DNA of 51,468 nucleotides, from NCBI GenBank assembly GCA_000708835.1, contig DF237245.1:1-51468 (forward strand), in the 5' to 3' direction. Source of the stretch: Klebsormidium nitens. Its lineage: Eukaryota; Streptophyta; Klebsormidiophyceae; Klebsormidiales; Klebsormidiaceae. The position numbers were made by a program, and so were the translations under genes. The stretch's first letter is position 1, and each line of letters starts with the position of its first letter. The notes under the pieces are model-generated. The model worked only from the letters and a program-made list of their open reading frames with translations. It searched no databases and was not told where the DNA came from. Below, one piece after another: positions 23,301 through 34,418 of this stretch.

Positions 23301-25883
23301 TATGCCCCGCTCACGCGCGGCCGCAAGCTCAACGACCCGCCGCTCGTCGAGGTGAGGCCGAAGCCATGAGGATTTTGAAACAGGAAGTTTAACGAGCGTA
23401 AAATTACCCCCAGCCTGGGACGGGATCTTGGATTATTTTGGGGGTTTAGGGAGGGTAAGGGGCAGAGGTAGTTTTTACGAGTTGGGATGGGTTGAGCGAA
23501 GTACTCGAGAAGCTTGCTATTCTTAAAGTGTGGCGACATGTGAGCCGGTATCTTCTGCCGGATGCCCATTTATGTAACATGTTGATTTGAAAGACGCGAT
23601 TTCTCAAAAGACCAAAAGACGCTCTCGTCCTGCTTCTATTGTAGGTGAGTTTACGGAAGGGTTGGTCTGCATTGGACTTGAAATTAGGAAGTATTGAGGC
23701 GGCTTCGTTCGTTGGTGGCCGGCCGAAACTCGGACGGTTTGCTTCTCCCTGCCCGACACATTCTGGTAGCATAAGATGAATTAAAACATGGGCGCACATT
23801 CTTCTCACGAGGTCATCGAAACCTTCTACCCATGTCTTTGCTTCAAACGGCGGGTGCTTTCCAAGTATGAGATTTTAACACCTTTTCGAACCAACATCAA
23901 TCGTAGCCCGGACTACACGTGTAACTCTTTACGCCTGCTCCGCCAGAATGCCAAGGGACTTTGCGAGGCGGCGGCGGCGCAGGTCCTGATTCCGCTAATT
24001 TCGCTGTTCCGTCAACTTCTTCGTTTTGGATCCTCCGCCGGGATGGCAAGCAGTGCCGAAATGAAATGAAATGAAATGTTTACCTGCTGTTTCCGGTCTT
24101 CTGTCTCTCTTCTGATTTCGGTCCTTCCTCATTTCGTCGAACAGTACCGCAACGAAATCTAGCCGCCCAGATGCGAATTTCACTTATTCCGCCGTTCTGT
24201 TCATATATGAAATTCGCTTGTCACCGCCAGATCGCCAAGAAGTACCACAAGGCGACGGCGCAGATCCTGATCCGCTGGGGGCTCCAGAAGGGCTTCATCG
24301 TCATCGCCAAGTCGACCAACCGCGAGCGTATGAAGATGAACCTAGAGGCGAGTTTATCCCAGCTACCTGTTCTGTGAAACTTGCAGTTTTCTCTTCTCGT
24401 ATTTTCGGGTTTGAGAAGCTTCATGGTCGACCAGCGCATGAGATAACCCCTGAAATTCCTGAGCGAGTGTTTGACCGACACGCGTCCTGTCCAGATACGC
24501 TCCTTTCTTGCCTTTAACCCCCCGACAATCGTTTGATCATCCGCTTTTGAGCTGTTTCAGCTATAATGCAATGGTGGACAAGGGATCCATCGATTTGCGT
24601 GCATCTGCGTTTTGTGGCTGCCCTTCGCTATGAAGAAGGTCGTGCAAGGATTTAGGTAACACGGATAGCGAAGAAACTGCCTTCTGCGGTTCAGTCAAGA
24701 CACGATCTTCGAAAACCCGGAAGAGACGCTTCGAGTCTTTGCGAGCAGAAGTACAAGCTAGAAACAATCGGCCTGATATCTGGGCGGAGGTTTGGAGTAG
24801 ACGCAGGAATTGGTTACTTTGACCGCAAATCCAAAAACGGACATTATTGATTCTGCTCTGATGAATGATCGTTCAGCATTCAGAGCTCGTAAAAACATTG
24901 ATCTGATGATCAGGGATATGCCTGGAAGAACAACTTGAAGCCGCTTCCAATTATCGTAGGAGTCGAGTAGCGAAGCTGTTGCTGGCGTAGAAAAAAGATG
25001 TCAAAGGTCTCTTTGAACCGTATCCACAACGGATGAGCTCAAGCGAAGCGCCATGCTTAGGCGGGTCGAACTTAAGTCCCGGTGTCTAGTCCACCCCCCT
25101 TTTGGGTGAGTGGTTCAGTCGGTCGGTACAAATTAGTGATTGGTTTTGTGCCAGTATGTTCAAAATTACAGGGTGTTTTTGGGGCAAAACCCAAGATTTT
25201 GGCCCGGACTCGGAGAAAAGCCGTTACGAATTCCCGGATCGGATCAAGGTCCATCCTTTTCTCGGACACCTTATCTGGTCATGAAACTTTGGAACCAGCC
25301 TCAAGGGCTTTCCTCTTCAGGTCACCGACTTTGAGATCGGTCCCGACGACATGGCGAAGCTCGATGCGCTGGACGAGAAACTCGTCACCGACATCTGGGA
25401 TCCGACGGCGGAGCCGTGACGACAAGGCGGCGATGTGGATTGCCACCTCTTCAGGCCACGTGGACGCTATAGCAACAGGCTTGCCACAGAGTCTTCGGGG
25501 AAGTCTTAGGAACACGTTTAGTTTTCCGTTCAGGTAACCAACTTTGAGATCGCACCGGAAGACATGGAGGCTCTCGACTCGCTGGACGAAGGGCTCGTCA
25601 CCGACTGGGATCCGACCAAGGATCCATAGGCTATTAGCCCATACGCGGCTAGATTTGGCGAGTCTCAGATACGTTGACGTAACCCTATGTAGATGGTTAA
25701 CCAGATGAGCTTGTGTGTTCTTAAGAAGGTTAGCGTTTCTTTCAGGTCACAAACTTTGAGCTGAGGCCGGAGGACATGGAGAAGCTGGACTCGCTGGACG
25801 AGGGGCTGGCGACCACCTGGGACCCAGAGAGAGGAGTGAGACCGAGCCGGGCAATCTGTGGTCGCCGGGCAGTTTTAGATTAG
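20352..25883 (+). CDS. Aldo-keto reductase with three alternative last exons
   Basis: NADPH-dependent reductase of the AKR superfamily, reducing aldehydes and ketones in the cytosol; substrate unknown. Shared exons are 20352-20556, 21501-21635, 22448-22623, 23226-23351 and 24231-24347, all in phase. The catalytic tetrad is visible: D57 and Y62 ([11 protein letters not shown]), K87 (VTTKLWNS) and H120 (LYLVHAPGS). GVSNFG and the cofactor-binding [10 protein letters not shown] follow. The last intron begins with GC instead of GT (GAG|GCGAGT at 24348); phase rules out the nearby GT. Three possible last exons follow: 25321-25419, 25534-25629 and 25746-25883, each with its own acceptor, phase and stop. 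They give proteins of 285, 284 and 298 residues, close to short-loop AKRs of bacterial type. Decayed copies of pieces of exons 2, 3 and 5 lie in the introns. Confidence 0.93.
21344..21422 (+). pseudogene. Truncated copy of aldo-keto reductase exon 2
   Basis: Starting at its own CAG acceptor, this stretch repeats the first 79 nt of exon 2 with a few substitutions, exactly 157 bp upstream of it. It encodes [19 protein letters not shown] and then a Trp-to-Cys change, after which similarity stops. Read on, the frame meets TGA at 21481. A shorter remnant of the same acceptor (ATTCGGGTGCGCGATCC) is at 21232-21248. If spliced in, it would truncate the enzyme. Confidence 0.85.
22275..22345 (+). pseudogene. 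Truncated, frameshifted copy of aldo-keto reductase exon 3 start
   Basis: TAACCCGCAG followed by about 60 nt of exon-3 sequence lies 163 bp upstream of the real exon 3. It reads [13 protein letters not shown], keeping the catalytic His region. A 2-nt deletion then breaks the frame before the GTGGCGCGCG end of the copy. Confidence 0.85.
22600..22850 (+). repeat. Three tandem copies of the aldo-keto reductase exon-3 end
   Basis: The exon end NYRPAVNQ plus donor GTCCG at 22600-22628 is copied at 22705-22733 (DYRPADNQ, donor GTCCG kept) and again, more decayed, at 22816-22844 (KYRPADRK). The spacings are 105 and 111 bp. The spacers also match in part, for example CGGACGTCCGA against TGACGTCCGA, so the unit includes the start of the intron. 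Confidence 0.85.
23939..23995 (+). pseudogene. Decayed copy of aldo-keto reductase exon 5 start
   Basis: CCGCCAG then AATGCCAAG...GCGGCGGCGCAGGTCCTGAT matches the start of exon 5 (CCGCCAG|ATCGCCAAG...GCGACGGCGCAGATCCTGAT) 284 bp downstream. The frame still reads AAAAQVLIP against KATAQILIR. Indels make it non-functional. Confidence 0.65.
25321..25419 (+). CDS. Aldo-keto reductase last exon, version A
   Basis: It follows the acceptor CCTCTTCAG, encodes 32 residues ([20 protein letters not shown]... ending WDPTAEP) and ends with TGA at 25417. It carries one extra Ile before the WDPT motif compared with version B. It is nearest to exon 5 and is the default choice. Confidence 0.85.
   Translation, partial: VTDFEIGPDDMAKLDALDEKLVTDIWDPTAEP
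25534..25629 (+). CDS. Aldo-keto reductase last exon, version B
   Basis: It follows the acceptor TTCCGTTCAG, encodes 31 residues ([20 protein letters not shown]... ending WDPTKDP) and ends with TAG at 25627. It starts 213 bp after version A. The protein sequence is kept while the DNA before and after it has diverged, which argues that it is used. Confidence 0.8.
   Translation, partial: VTNFEIAPEDMEALDSLDEGLVTDWDPTKDP
25746..25883 (+). CDS. Aldo-keto reductase last exon, version C with longer tail
   Basis: It follows the acceptor TTCTTTCAG, starts 212 bp after version B and encodes [20 protein letters not shown], then TTWDPERG and an extra basic tail ending AVLD before TAG at 25881. The tail past WDP has no match in versions A and B and may reflect loss of the original stop. 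Confidence 0.78.
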   Translation, partial: VTNFELRPEDMEKLDSLDEGLATTWDPERGVRPSRAICGRRAVLD

Positions 25884-27024
25884 GCAGCCTTGGCCGCTGA
25901 CCCAGGAGTTTTGGGTCTTCACTTTGGATGTACTTTATCCTGTGAAAAGAATGAAAAATTGAATGAAGAACAACTCACGGAGTCGCCGTGCTGAAAAGCC
26001 CGGGCCCGTGATTTGTCGCCAATTGCAACTTAGAAAAGGCCGCGACAGATCAGATTCATGCGTCGCAAATTTGTGCACCTAGCATTTTTCAATATGACAT
26101 TTGTATTTTCGGTTCAAGGCTATAGCGATACCTGATTGGATCACTTCTTATAAGGTGCCTTGGAATGAAATTTATTTGGGGTAATCATTGCCTACATCCC
26201 CATATCCTCGTTCACGATGTGCGGGACATACAGTATCATACCATTCCTTGTCACCGTTCATTTTACCGGCGCCCGATCGTGACATAGCACATGGGTACGA
26301 AATGCAGTGGTGCCGGCCGGCGGCAAATACATGCATGCTTGATTCAGCTCTCGAGCAATACATACGATCCATGATACGAACGTGCAACAGCTCATGCAGA
26401 TTCAATTTTGCTCTTCGGTCCTAGTTGGTGGGAAGTCGTAGAATGATCGATACTGGTCGATCGAGCTTCTACCAAGGCCGCGGGCGGCGAGCGCAGCTTC
26501 GCATGTAAACAGTAAAGCTCAGCGACTGATCGTCGATCGCGTGTGCAATGAGGACGGCATGGCATGAGAACACTTGTGCTTGACGTTAGTCGCGCACATG
26601 TATATAGGGTCATGCTCGTATATGCATGATACATCTTACACGAGGCGCAAACTGAGTGCAGTACTTCTCTTAAGCAAGGTTGTGTATTCATGCAGGCAGT
26701 ACGAACCTGAAGAATTGCAGCTAGCTGATGCCAGCATTTGACTGAGCTACACAAGCTTTGACACAAGTTTTCTTTTACCGAAGTCTCACATTGAACTAGC
26801 GCATGATCTCTAGGTCAGCTTGTTCTGGCGATTCCGGGACTCACGCATGTCATCAGATGCCGCACGCTTCTCGATGACGCTCAAGTAGTAGCGTTCTGCT
26901 TCGATCTTTTCTTCCTATCACCCGTGTCACACAGATCTTCGATCTGGCCATCTAGTATCTATTTGCAGCTGTATTTCACCACTTCGATGATCGGTTCATA
27001 CTTATTGTGTATGGAGATTTCTGG
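25884..27024. other. Convergent intergenic region
   Basis: No gene is supported between the reductase and the minus-strand gene. Like 18860-19780, the part 26160-26700 is rich in short palindromes (GATCGATC-like words, TGCATG); one RY-type word CATGCATG is at 26330-26337. Confidence 0.55.
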
Positions 27025-29365
27025 TTACTTTGTTTTCACGACGGTGGGGAACAGGACCACATCCTCCTCACCCTCGTTCTCCTCCGCTTCGCACTCTCCT
27101 GACGCCACCGCCTTTTTGTACATCTCCACTGCGGCAACAACCTGCGCCATCGTCAGCTTCTCCCGCTCGCACTTCCCGTCCTTCCTGGCCCCATCCTTCG
27201 CCTCGTAAACAAACGTGTAACATTTATCGGTCGCCTTGACAGTCTTCGGGTCTCTCGGCCCCTTCACTACCTTCCCGTTGAACCCCTTCATCCTCCCTTC
27301 CTTCATCCGCCATTTCCTGCGGCCCCACCGCCCCACAAGACTCTCGACGGGAACCGTTGCTTGCGTTTTGGCCTTCTTCCCAAGCTTCGTCTTCGCATCC
27401 GGCCATTGCTTCCCCAGCTGTCCGATGCCCTTCGAAGCAGCTAGGTAGCTCCCTAAAGCCGGCCGTTGCCGCCTCAGCGTGCGCGCCTTCACTCCCACGA
27501 TCCCTTCGGCGCTGTTTCGCTGCTTCCGGCCGCCCGCTTTCTCTCCGCTCTTGGATCGCCTCCGCTCGACTTCGCCGTTTGCTCTCTTCCGCCTCTTCTC
27601 GGTTCGAGTCTCCCCCCCCATCTCGCCATTTCCCGCTTCTGCCCCCTCGACCACTGTCGTTTCCGCATCCCGCTTCGAAGACCCCGCTTCGTCGGATCCG
27701 CCAAGCTTCCGTTTCCGTTCTCCTTCGAGACTGCCGTTCCCTGGCGCGGAACCATTCTCGCACCCCGAAGTCAGCTGACCGGTTTGTCCCCGCTCCTGAA
27801 CTGCCGTTCCGTTCTGCATTCCGTTCTCGTTCCGAGGGTTTTGGCGGGTCTCAAGCTCAGCTTCGTCCGTTAATGGAGGCAGGGTCTGGAGATTGTTAGG
27901 GTCTTCTTCCGTTTGGCTTGGAGGGGTAGGGGGATCAAATCTGCGGCTTTGCGCAGGAATTGCCCGAGGACCACCCGTTGCCTGCTTCTCCCCAGCTCCG
28001 GCATCGTCTTTGGGTGTTCCTGCAGAGACAGCATTTGACTCTGGTTTGACATGGTAACCATACTGCAAGAGATAGTTAGCGGTCAGCTAAACTTATCCGT
28101 CTGCTTCGGACCTTGCTCAATCTGTCCTGAGAGTTCCCTGGCTTTTGAAGATGCGGCAGAGGGAGGATTAAGCGGTCACTCGCAGGTCGTGTGTCTGCGC
28201 TTGCGGTTCCCTACGAACAAATGAGAGTCATATGTATCCCCCTGTGGAGACAGCTCTTTCGACAAGAATTACCCCGGTCTGTCTCTGAGCCTGCATCTCA
28301 TATCAATCGTGCTCGTTCCTCTATAGCGATCCACTTCAGCAAGGTATGTGCTCGAAGTATCCCGCTGGTATCAGAATCGTACATCCAATCTGGAAATAAC
28401 CCACCTCCTTTTTGAAGATGTGACACGCCGCCGATCCCATTCGCCTCCTTGTCTGCAATTTCTTCTGCGTTCTGTTCCCGGTCGTTCGGCTCCCGATGGC
28501 CTTCTTCAGGACGTTGAGTGGAGGTCGCAGGAGGGCCGGTAGCTGCGCAAAAGACACATGACAAGAAGTCGGTCTGTCAGATCTGTAAAGGTTGCAGAGG
28601 AGGAAGGGGAACACTCCTCCAGAGTTCCAAGAAAGTAATATTAAGACGGCCTTTCCCAACTCCAAGCTAGGTGGCTAAAGCAGATAAAGATAGACAATTC
28701 TTGCAGAAGGCATGCAAGAATCTCACTTGTAGAAGGACAACGTGCCTCTGGGGCTGCATGGCAGGAAGATGACAGGTGGTCAATCATACTCTGATTGACA
28801 GAGCGTCACATATTTGTGGTAAAGAAGTCCGAGGTCCGCAATCAAGGACAAAAGGGAAGGGAGTCGTTCTGATTAACATTCAATTCGAAGTGCAAGCTTC
28901 TGTTCCCAGGCCTATGAGAGGAATACAGACCGAACACATCAGCTAAGAGTCACTTTAGAGTGTTTCTCTTTTCTGAATGTATTAGCGGCAAGCTCCTTCT
29001 TAGGAGAATGCAGACTCTCCCAGCTCAGACACTTTTGTACAATACATTCCACCTTCACTTTTTGTGTGATTTTTCTACCTTGATTATCTGCAGCAGGTGA
29101 GAGCACCCCCCACAGTTGCGGCCACGCCTTTCTGTCAGCTGGCCAGGGGCCCTCCTCCAGGATCCACTTTTGCACAACTGTCAGAGGTGTGTTCCCCATG
29201 CACGCAAGCGTGTCACTGTCTGCACCACTGCTTTGAAAGCGCAGCTCAATCTGGTCCTTGAGTTGACGGGTCTTGAGAGGGGCCATCTCCTGCAAGAGCC
29301 GAACGAGATGAGATTGATTTCTTTCGCTTAGATCAGGCAAGGTGTGCTCATCATGACGTTCTATG
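27025..29365 (-). CDS. Unidentified basic, probably nuclear protein (5' end unresolved)
   Basis: Three minus-strand exons join in phase: 29365-29079, 28542-28405 and 28019-27025, about 472 residues to the stop TAA at 27027-27025. The first encodes a compact, conserved-looking module (LPDLSERNQSHLVRLLQEMA, later VQKWILEEGPWPADRKAWPQ) that looks helical and could be DNA- or protein-binding. The last exon is long, hydrophilic and highly charged, with basic clusters such as EKRRKRANGEVERRR that suit nuclear localisation. Its final part (CYTFVYEAKDG...TMAQVVAAVEMYKKA) looks folded, and the tail is acidic before VVKTK. I do not recognise the family. A further upstream exon may lie at about 29998-29754, where a frame reads ALSKLSGELKRATAMD up to a GTGAGC donor, but its phase does not match directly. 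Confidence 0.5.
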
Positions 29366-31054
29366 CTGAAAGCAGACTTCCTATAAGAGAAGTCACAATC
29401 AAAGTGACTCCAGCTCTACATAGATAGATATGGTGGTGGCATTCTAGCTAACTTCTGATTCTCGAATGATGGTGCATTTGAGACCAATCTATGCAGACAC
29501 AGAATATCATTAGGGGCCACTTCTTTTCAGTCCAAACCCAGTGACTACCTTTGACAAGGTGTGCATTGTGACCGCATTAGAAGGAGAAACTCAGCAAGGG
29601 CAGCTGACCGCTGAATTGTGTATCCTGCAACCAATGCACCACTCTGTAAACTTGAAGGCAAGCGGCGCCTGCATGACAACATATAAGCTCCCAAAGTATC
29701 ATAAGTAGCTGGCTTACTGGATGTATACCGTGGTATGACCAATTCAAGCTCACCTGTGCTATCCGCAGAATGTCTGTCACCGTCCTCTTTTCCCAGTTGC
29801 TCAATGGGATGGCGAGACACGTCTTGGAATGCTCCTTGGGTTGAACAGCTGGGATGTGCAGAATCCATAGCAGTGGCTCGTTTGAGCTCTCCCGAGAGTT
29901 TGGAGAGAGCGGATTGGCCGCCATTGTGAATTTGCTTGGTGAACCGGGTGGCCCAGCTCGCATTGCCATGGGCTGCTTGCCAAGCACTGGAGCGGTGCCT
30001 ACCTAGGTCAGGTTCAGGGAGTGGGTCAATTTTGAGGTTAGTAGTTCTCGGGACGGGTTTCGAGTTCGGGTTACCTACACGGTTTTTATGCGTGACCAGG
30101 AACTGTCCGCTTGCATTAACGTTCGAGGGTAAGCGCTAGTAACATGCTCTGGGTTTGGGACTGGACGGTTACTGGGTTTCCAAAGGCCACAGGAATCCCC
30201 TTGACACTGGAAAATCCATTGGCTTGTAAACACGTACAGCTCTGCAGTTGATTTTGACTTGGTCGGTAGTGAAACGTCTCACGTCCAGCTGTTCCATCAT
30301 GTGCTGCTGCAAAGCTTGCGCAGTGTTACTGCACTAGTATCATACATAAGTAGTCAAATGCAGCTAGAGACTCTCCCATGCCATGGATCTTGCATGAGCT
30401 CTCGCCTCAAGTATGCATGCAATTTAATCCCAGGAGTCTGAATTATCTCAGTATATGTGGCAGGTCGATAGTTGGACGTGTCTAGCCGCAGCAAGTCAAA
30501 AGTGCTTCATTGATGGTCGCAAGTACTCAGCCCTTTTGAAGACAGACAGATCCACAGTTTTTGTGCGGAACCATTGAGAAAGAAAGCGCAGGTTTTCCAG
30601 CCAGGAGTCGAGCAACGCACTCATGCATGGCCCGGCCTCGAAACACTTTGGAGCCGCTCCTGGAATCGGTCTAAGTTTCAGATTGGCAGCACAAGCTTGT
30701 GCGCCTTGCCAAACCAGTCCGTACAATCGTGCTCTTCGTCAGCTGATACCCCGCGCCCCAGGAACCGAACACAGGCCCGTGCAAGCCTTTTCGCATCTGC
30801 AGCGAGAAAGGACAATGTGCGCTTTCGTTTCTCGACCAATTTGCCGTTTTCTGATTAAAAAGACGAAGCCGCAGATTTCTTATTGTAAGCGAGACACTTA
30901 TTGAGTGGAGACGCTGACGAAAGGTTGCCTGCTGCCTATCCTCACATTCTAGACGAAGTGTGCGGATAATTGTGGGAGAAAGCTCCTCTTCACGGAACCT
31001 GATATTCGAATAATGTAGCTTCGAGAACCTGACAAAAGACGCTGTGATCAGACC
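29366..31054. other. Possible 5' exons of the unidentified gene; no firm gene
   Basis: An open minus-strand stretch at about 29998-29754 ends at a good donor and may belong to the gene at 27025-29365. Overlapping open frames on both strands at 30496-30858 are not convincing in composition. The rest shows no gene. An RY-like TGCATGC word is at about 30414-30420. Confidence 0.35.
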
Positions 31055-34000
31055 TTACCCCCAGGGCGGCAACTCAAACAGGGACGCGTTGATCTCCTCT
31101 TCTGCGTACGTTTCCGTCCGGAAGGTGATCTTTTCATTCGGCTCCTGCACAGAGTAAGATCGTCGTTAGACATCTGCAGACATTCGTTCCCTTTTCGAGA
31201 AAGTGGAAGTTGTCGGAAAAATGCGTCAAGGCAAAGACTGCGCCTCAATTGAAGACGAACATGGTCCTCATATCTATCCTGTCCTGGCGAAACAACTTGA
31301 AGCAAATCAGAAAGTTCGCGGTCAATTACTTAAAGGCCGTTCCCTGAGCGGGTTGCTGTTGACGACGGCACTCCACTCAGGCCTCGACCGCTCAACCGCT
31401 CAACACTACAGGTTTCCCACCACTCTAATATGGCCATTCAAAGCCTCCTTTCGGGCCAGGAAATATACTTCGCACGGACGGGTCACAACAGCATAAGGCG
31501 GCCTGGAGCCTCCTCCGAAACATTGTTGCACGGTGCCCAATCAAAGGTGCAAGATCCGTACCCGTTGTCTTCGGATGGCTATCCTTCGGTTATGCAGAAC
31601 TTGCGATCTGTCTTTGCTCACCATGTAAATCTGGAGCGGGACGCCGTCTAGCGTCTCCCAAAAATAGTTGTTTTGAAGGCCGGCCTGCTTCCTGCACAAG
31701 CAAGAAGGCTCTCTGAAGGCCGGGTAGTCGAGCAAGTACGAAAGCACGCACCTCTTATATCTATTGAAGTGGGCGTTGCAAGCGCGCTTGCAATGGCGAT
31801 CGGACGGCTCGGATCTCCGCGATACGAGACGGCGAGTGCCGTCCTCGCTTTTGATTGGTCAAAAGAGCGACGCCGGGATGCCGCTCCGTCAAACCCCTAC
31901 GCCCTTTAAGGTCGCCATTCTAAACTTCAACAGAAGAAGCGAAACTCTGAGAAGGATACTCATCGGAGCCGGACCCTGGAAGCTTTTGTTCGTCCGACCG
32001 GTTCTAGATTGTATCTCCAGAGAGGAGGGACTTCTTGAAAAACAACGCCTTGACCGCAAGTGCCCCATTTTAATCAAGAGGTTTCTTTGCTACAGACGCA
32101 GCAAAACCATTTCTAGTTTAGCCTTTCAAAGCCTTCAGCCTCCTCCGAGTTCGAGGCTCGTCAATAACGCAAAGTAATGCAAGGCACCATGCAATCAGCA
32201 CCAAACCGGTGCTATCATAATGGAACGGCTGCCAACTCGTCATTTGGGACCAGCTTATTGCGCGCGTTATCAGAGAAAGAAGCCTACTTCCCCTCAAAGC
32301 AATCCCTTCATAGGCTTTTGATACTCCAAATGGAGACCTCTCTCTCCACGTCGTCCCAGCCCACGGAAAGGAAGGCTCCTTGAACTATTTTCAGGACGCT
32401 TTCGAGTTCAGAGTTCCGGACTCTTGAGTGTTTGCACAGCTTTCGAGATCCGAGGTTGGGTGGTTCAAAGACACCCTCACCATTTATTGCACATTTGGCC
32501 TTCGACCTCCTCCTGTCCCAGATATTGCGCACCATGCAGCCAATCCCGGCGGAGGATGCCGCACCCCGCCTCCGCTGAACAGCAGGAGCAGCAGTACTGC
32601 GCGAAGAGAGGCGCCTCGTGAGCTGACAGTCTGCTCGCAAGGGACTTCCCCGAAGAACTTTTATTTCGAAACAGGGGCAAAAGGGATTCGAAATCAGGAA
32701 AAGAAGGGGACAGTCAGAATGAGCATAACACGCTGGTGAAGGGGAAAGCCCAGACAGCATAACATCAGTGCAAAGCCCACATTGGCAAGGAACCATGGAT
32801 GCGATGATTGGGGGCCCTCCCCTGTAGATGTACAGACCTGAAGGTGCAGAACCTTAGAGGATGTACACTCGACAGCAAGATCCCGGAACGCCAGTGTGAA
32901 GGTCAAGTGAAACACTCGAACTAAGAGATTAAAAAGGCGTAGCTTTGAACATGCAAAAGGCATCATAACAAGATATGAATGAGAATTAGGTTCAACAGGC
33001 GTGTGGGTGTGGACGTCATGCAGACATTATCTGTTGACCTGTTAGAGAGGAGGTTTTTTGCTGTTCGACGGAGTGTCATGAACCCACCTTATGCTCCGGG
33101 AAAAAAATGTACCTCATTCCATCGACAACCAGTTGTGTACAGGCCGTATTCCGCAGTGGGTAGATCGTGCTGCAAAGAAAATCACCTTCAGAAGCACGCA
33201 GAGGCATCATCAAGTTCATGGAGGTATCTACAAAAGCACGAAGAGGATGAGCATGATAACACTGTTACACACAGATCATTCGCACCAGGGCAGGCAACAT
33301 TAAAAGTATTAGGCCTTCCCCTCATGTACTTCGACCATCAAAACCGAACTGGCCTCAACCTTGATTGGCGAACTGGCTCACTCCGGAATGAAAAGGCTGA
33401 GACATAGATGTACAATTCCACCGAGAACTCATACTTCTTCTTCAGGCAATGCTCAGCCATACCCCGGAAAACATTTTAGCAGTGAACAGGGTTTTGACGG
33501 AAGAAGAGAAAGACATGGAAGCTTACCCACAATACCTATTCCCCTTCCCATCAACCCTGTCAGTCCTAGAGCGGTTGTGCGCAGCGTCATAGTACATCTT
33601 GCCCGTTGTGGTGATTGAGAAGAAGTACCAAGCTGCCTGCACACCGAGCACCACGACGAACAGATCTCACCGAACCATATTGTCATGTGCACATCAGGCA
33701 AAATGGTGTTCTTCTATGGTAGGGCACATGCCTCTTTCAAGGCGCCTTATAAACTTGTCCGTAAGTTGCGACTCACCGATCATGGAATCCACGTGGTTGG
33801 GACCATCTCATGATACTGTAAAAAGTTCAGCAGAGGGCCAAGATTATGTAAGGCTTAGAAGGGGCACCTTATGTAAGTTGTCAAACGTTGTCATTGAATT
33901 GCAAAAACAAGATTCTATGTTAAACAGGAGAAAGGGCCAATTTGGGCAAAAGATGAGAATAGTAGGAATAGTAACCAAGCAGCCAGATATCAAACAACAG

Positions 34001-34418
34001 CTGGAAATCCTTTTATAGAAATCTACATCAATCTGGCTGCTGATGGAAATTGCACCAACTCACATCCACGGCACAAGGGCTGACCGCAAATGAAGTATGC
34101 CACCAGGCAATCTAGAAAGAGGTTATGAAACGAAGGTGCACAGTTGTCAGGCCGAAATGCAGTCAGTCACTCAAATCGTCCCAAAGCACAATCCAGGGGG
34201 CTGGTATCAACAGTACTTAGAAAACTGAACTGGAGTCAATGTCCTTATCCAGTCAGGAAGACTCCCAGCCGGATTCTCACCTCATGAAACTCCACCTGAA
34301 AGTTTGCCGGCCATTCAGGAGGAAAGAGTGGTGTGGGGCCCAGCTGGCCAACACAACACACTACCTGCAGCAGGAGGAGAAGCACTACCACCGCCATCGG
34401 CGCCAGCACAGCATTCAT
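31055..34418 (-). CDS. Small secreted cysteine-rich protein of unknown function, complete
   Basis: Six minus-strand exons join in phase with GT-AG introns: 34418-34365, 33636-33527, 33169-33088, 32596-32481, 31691-31622 and 31144-31055, giving 173 residues. Exon 1 is exactly a signal-peptide core (MNAVLAPMAVVVLLLLLQ). The mature part has eight Cys: C54, C65, the cluster C84-C85-x-C87-C88, C94 in GCG, and C118. Aromatic, strand-like segments surround them (KMYYDAAHNR, RYIFFPEHK, NNYFWETLDGVPLQIYM, FELPPWG). I recall uncharacterised plant and oomycete secreted proteins with the same CCxCC-GCG-DWL pattern but cannot name them. The alternation of strands and the Cys pattern suggest a beta-sheet lipid- or ligand-binding fold, somewhat like ependymins; that is inference. 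Relatives seem to continue past FELP with more Cys, so the PPWG-stop ending may be a shortened C-terminus. Confidence 0.82.

Noticed and set aside
24051-24080. GAAAT/AAATG short repeat as a microsatellite of interest
   Set aside because: Only about four units long; too short to mean anything.
27224-27899. Long open frames on the plus strand and in other frames opposite the unidentified gene
   Set aside because: They overlap the 331-codon exon on the minus strand and have the Ser/Pro/Arg-rich composition expected of the antisense of a charged low-complexity exon.
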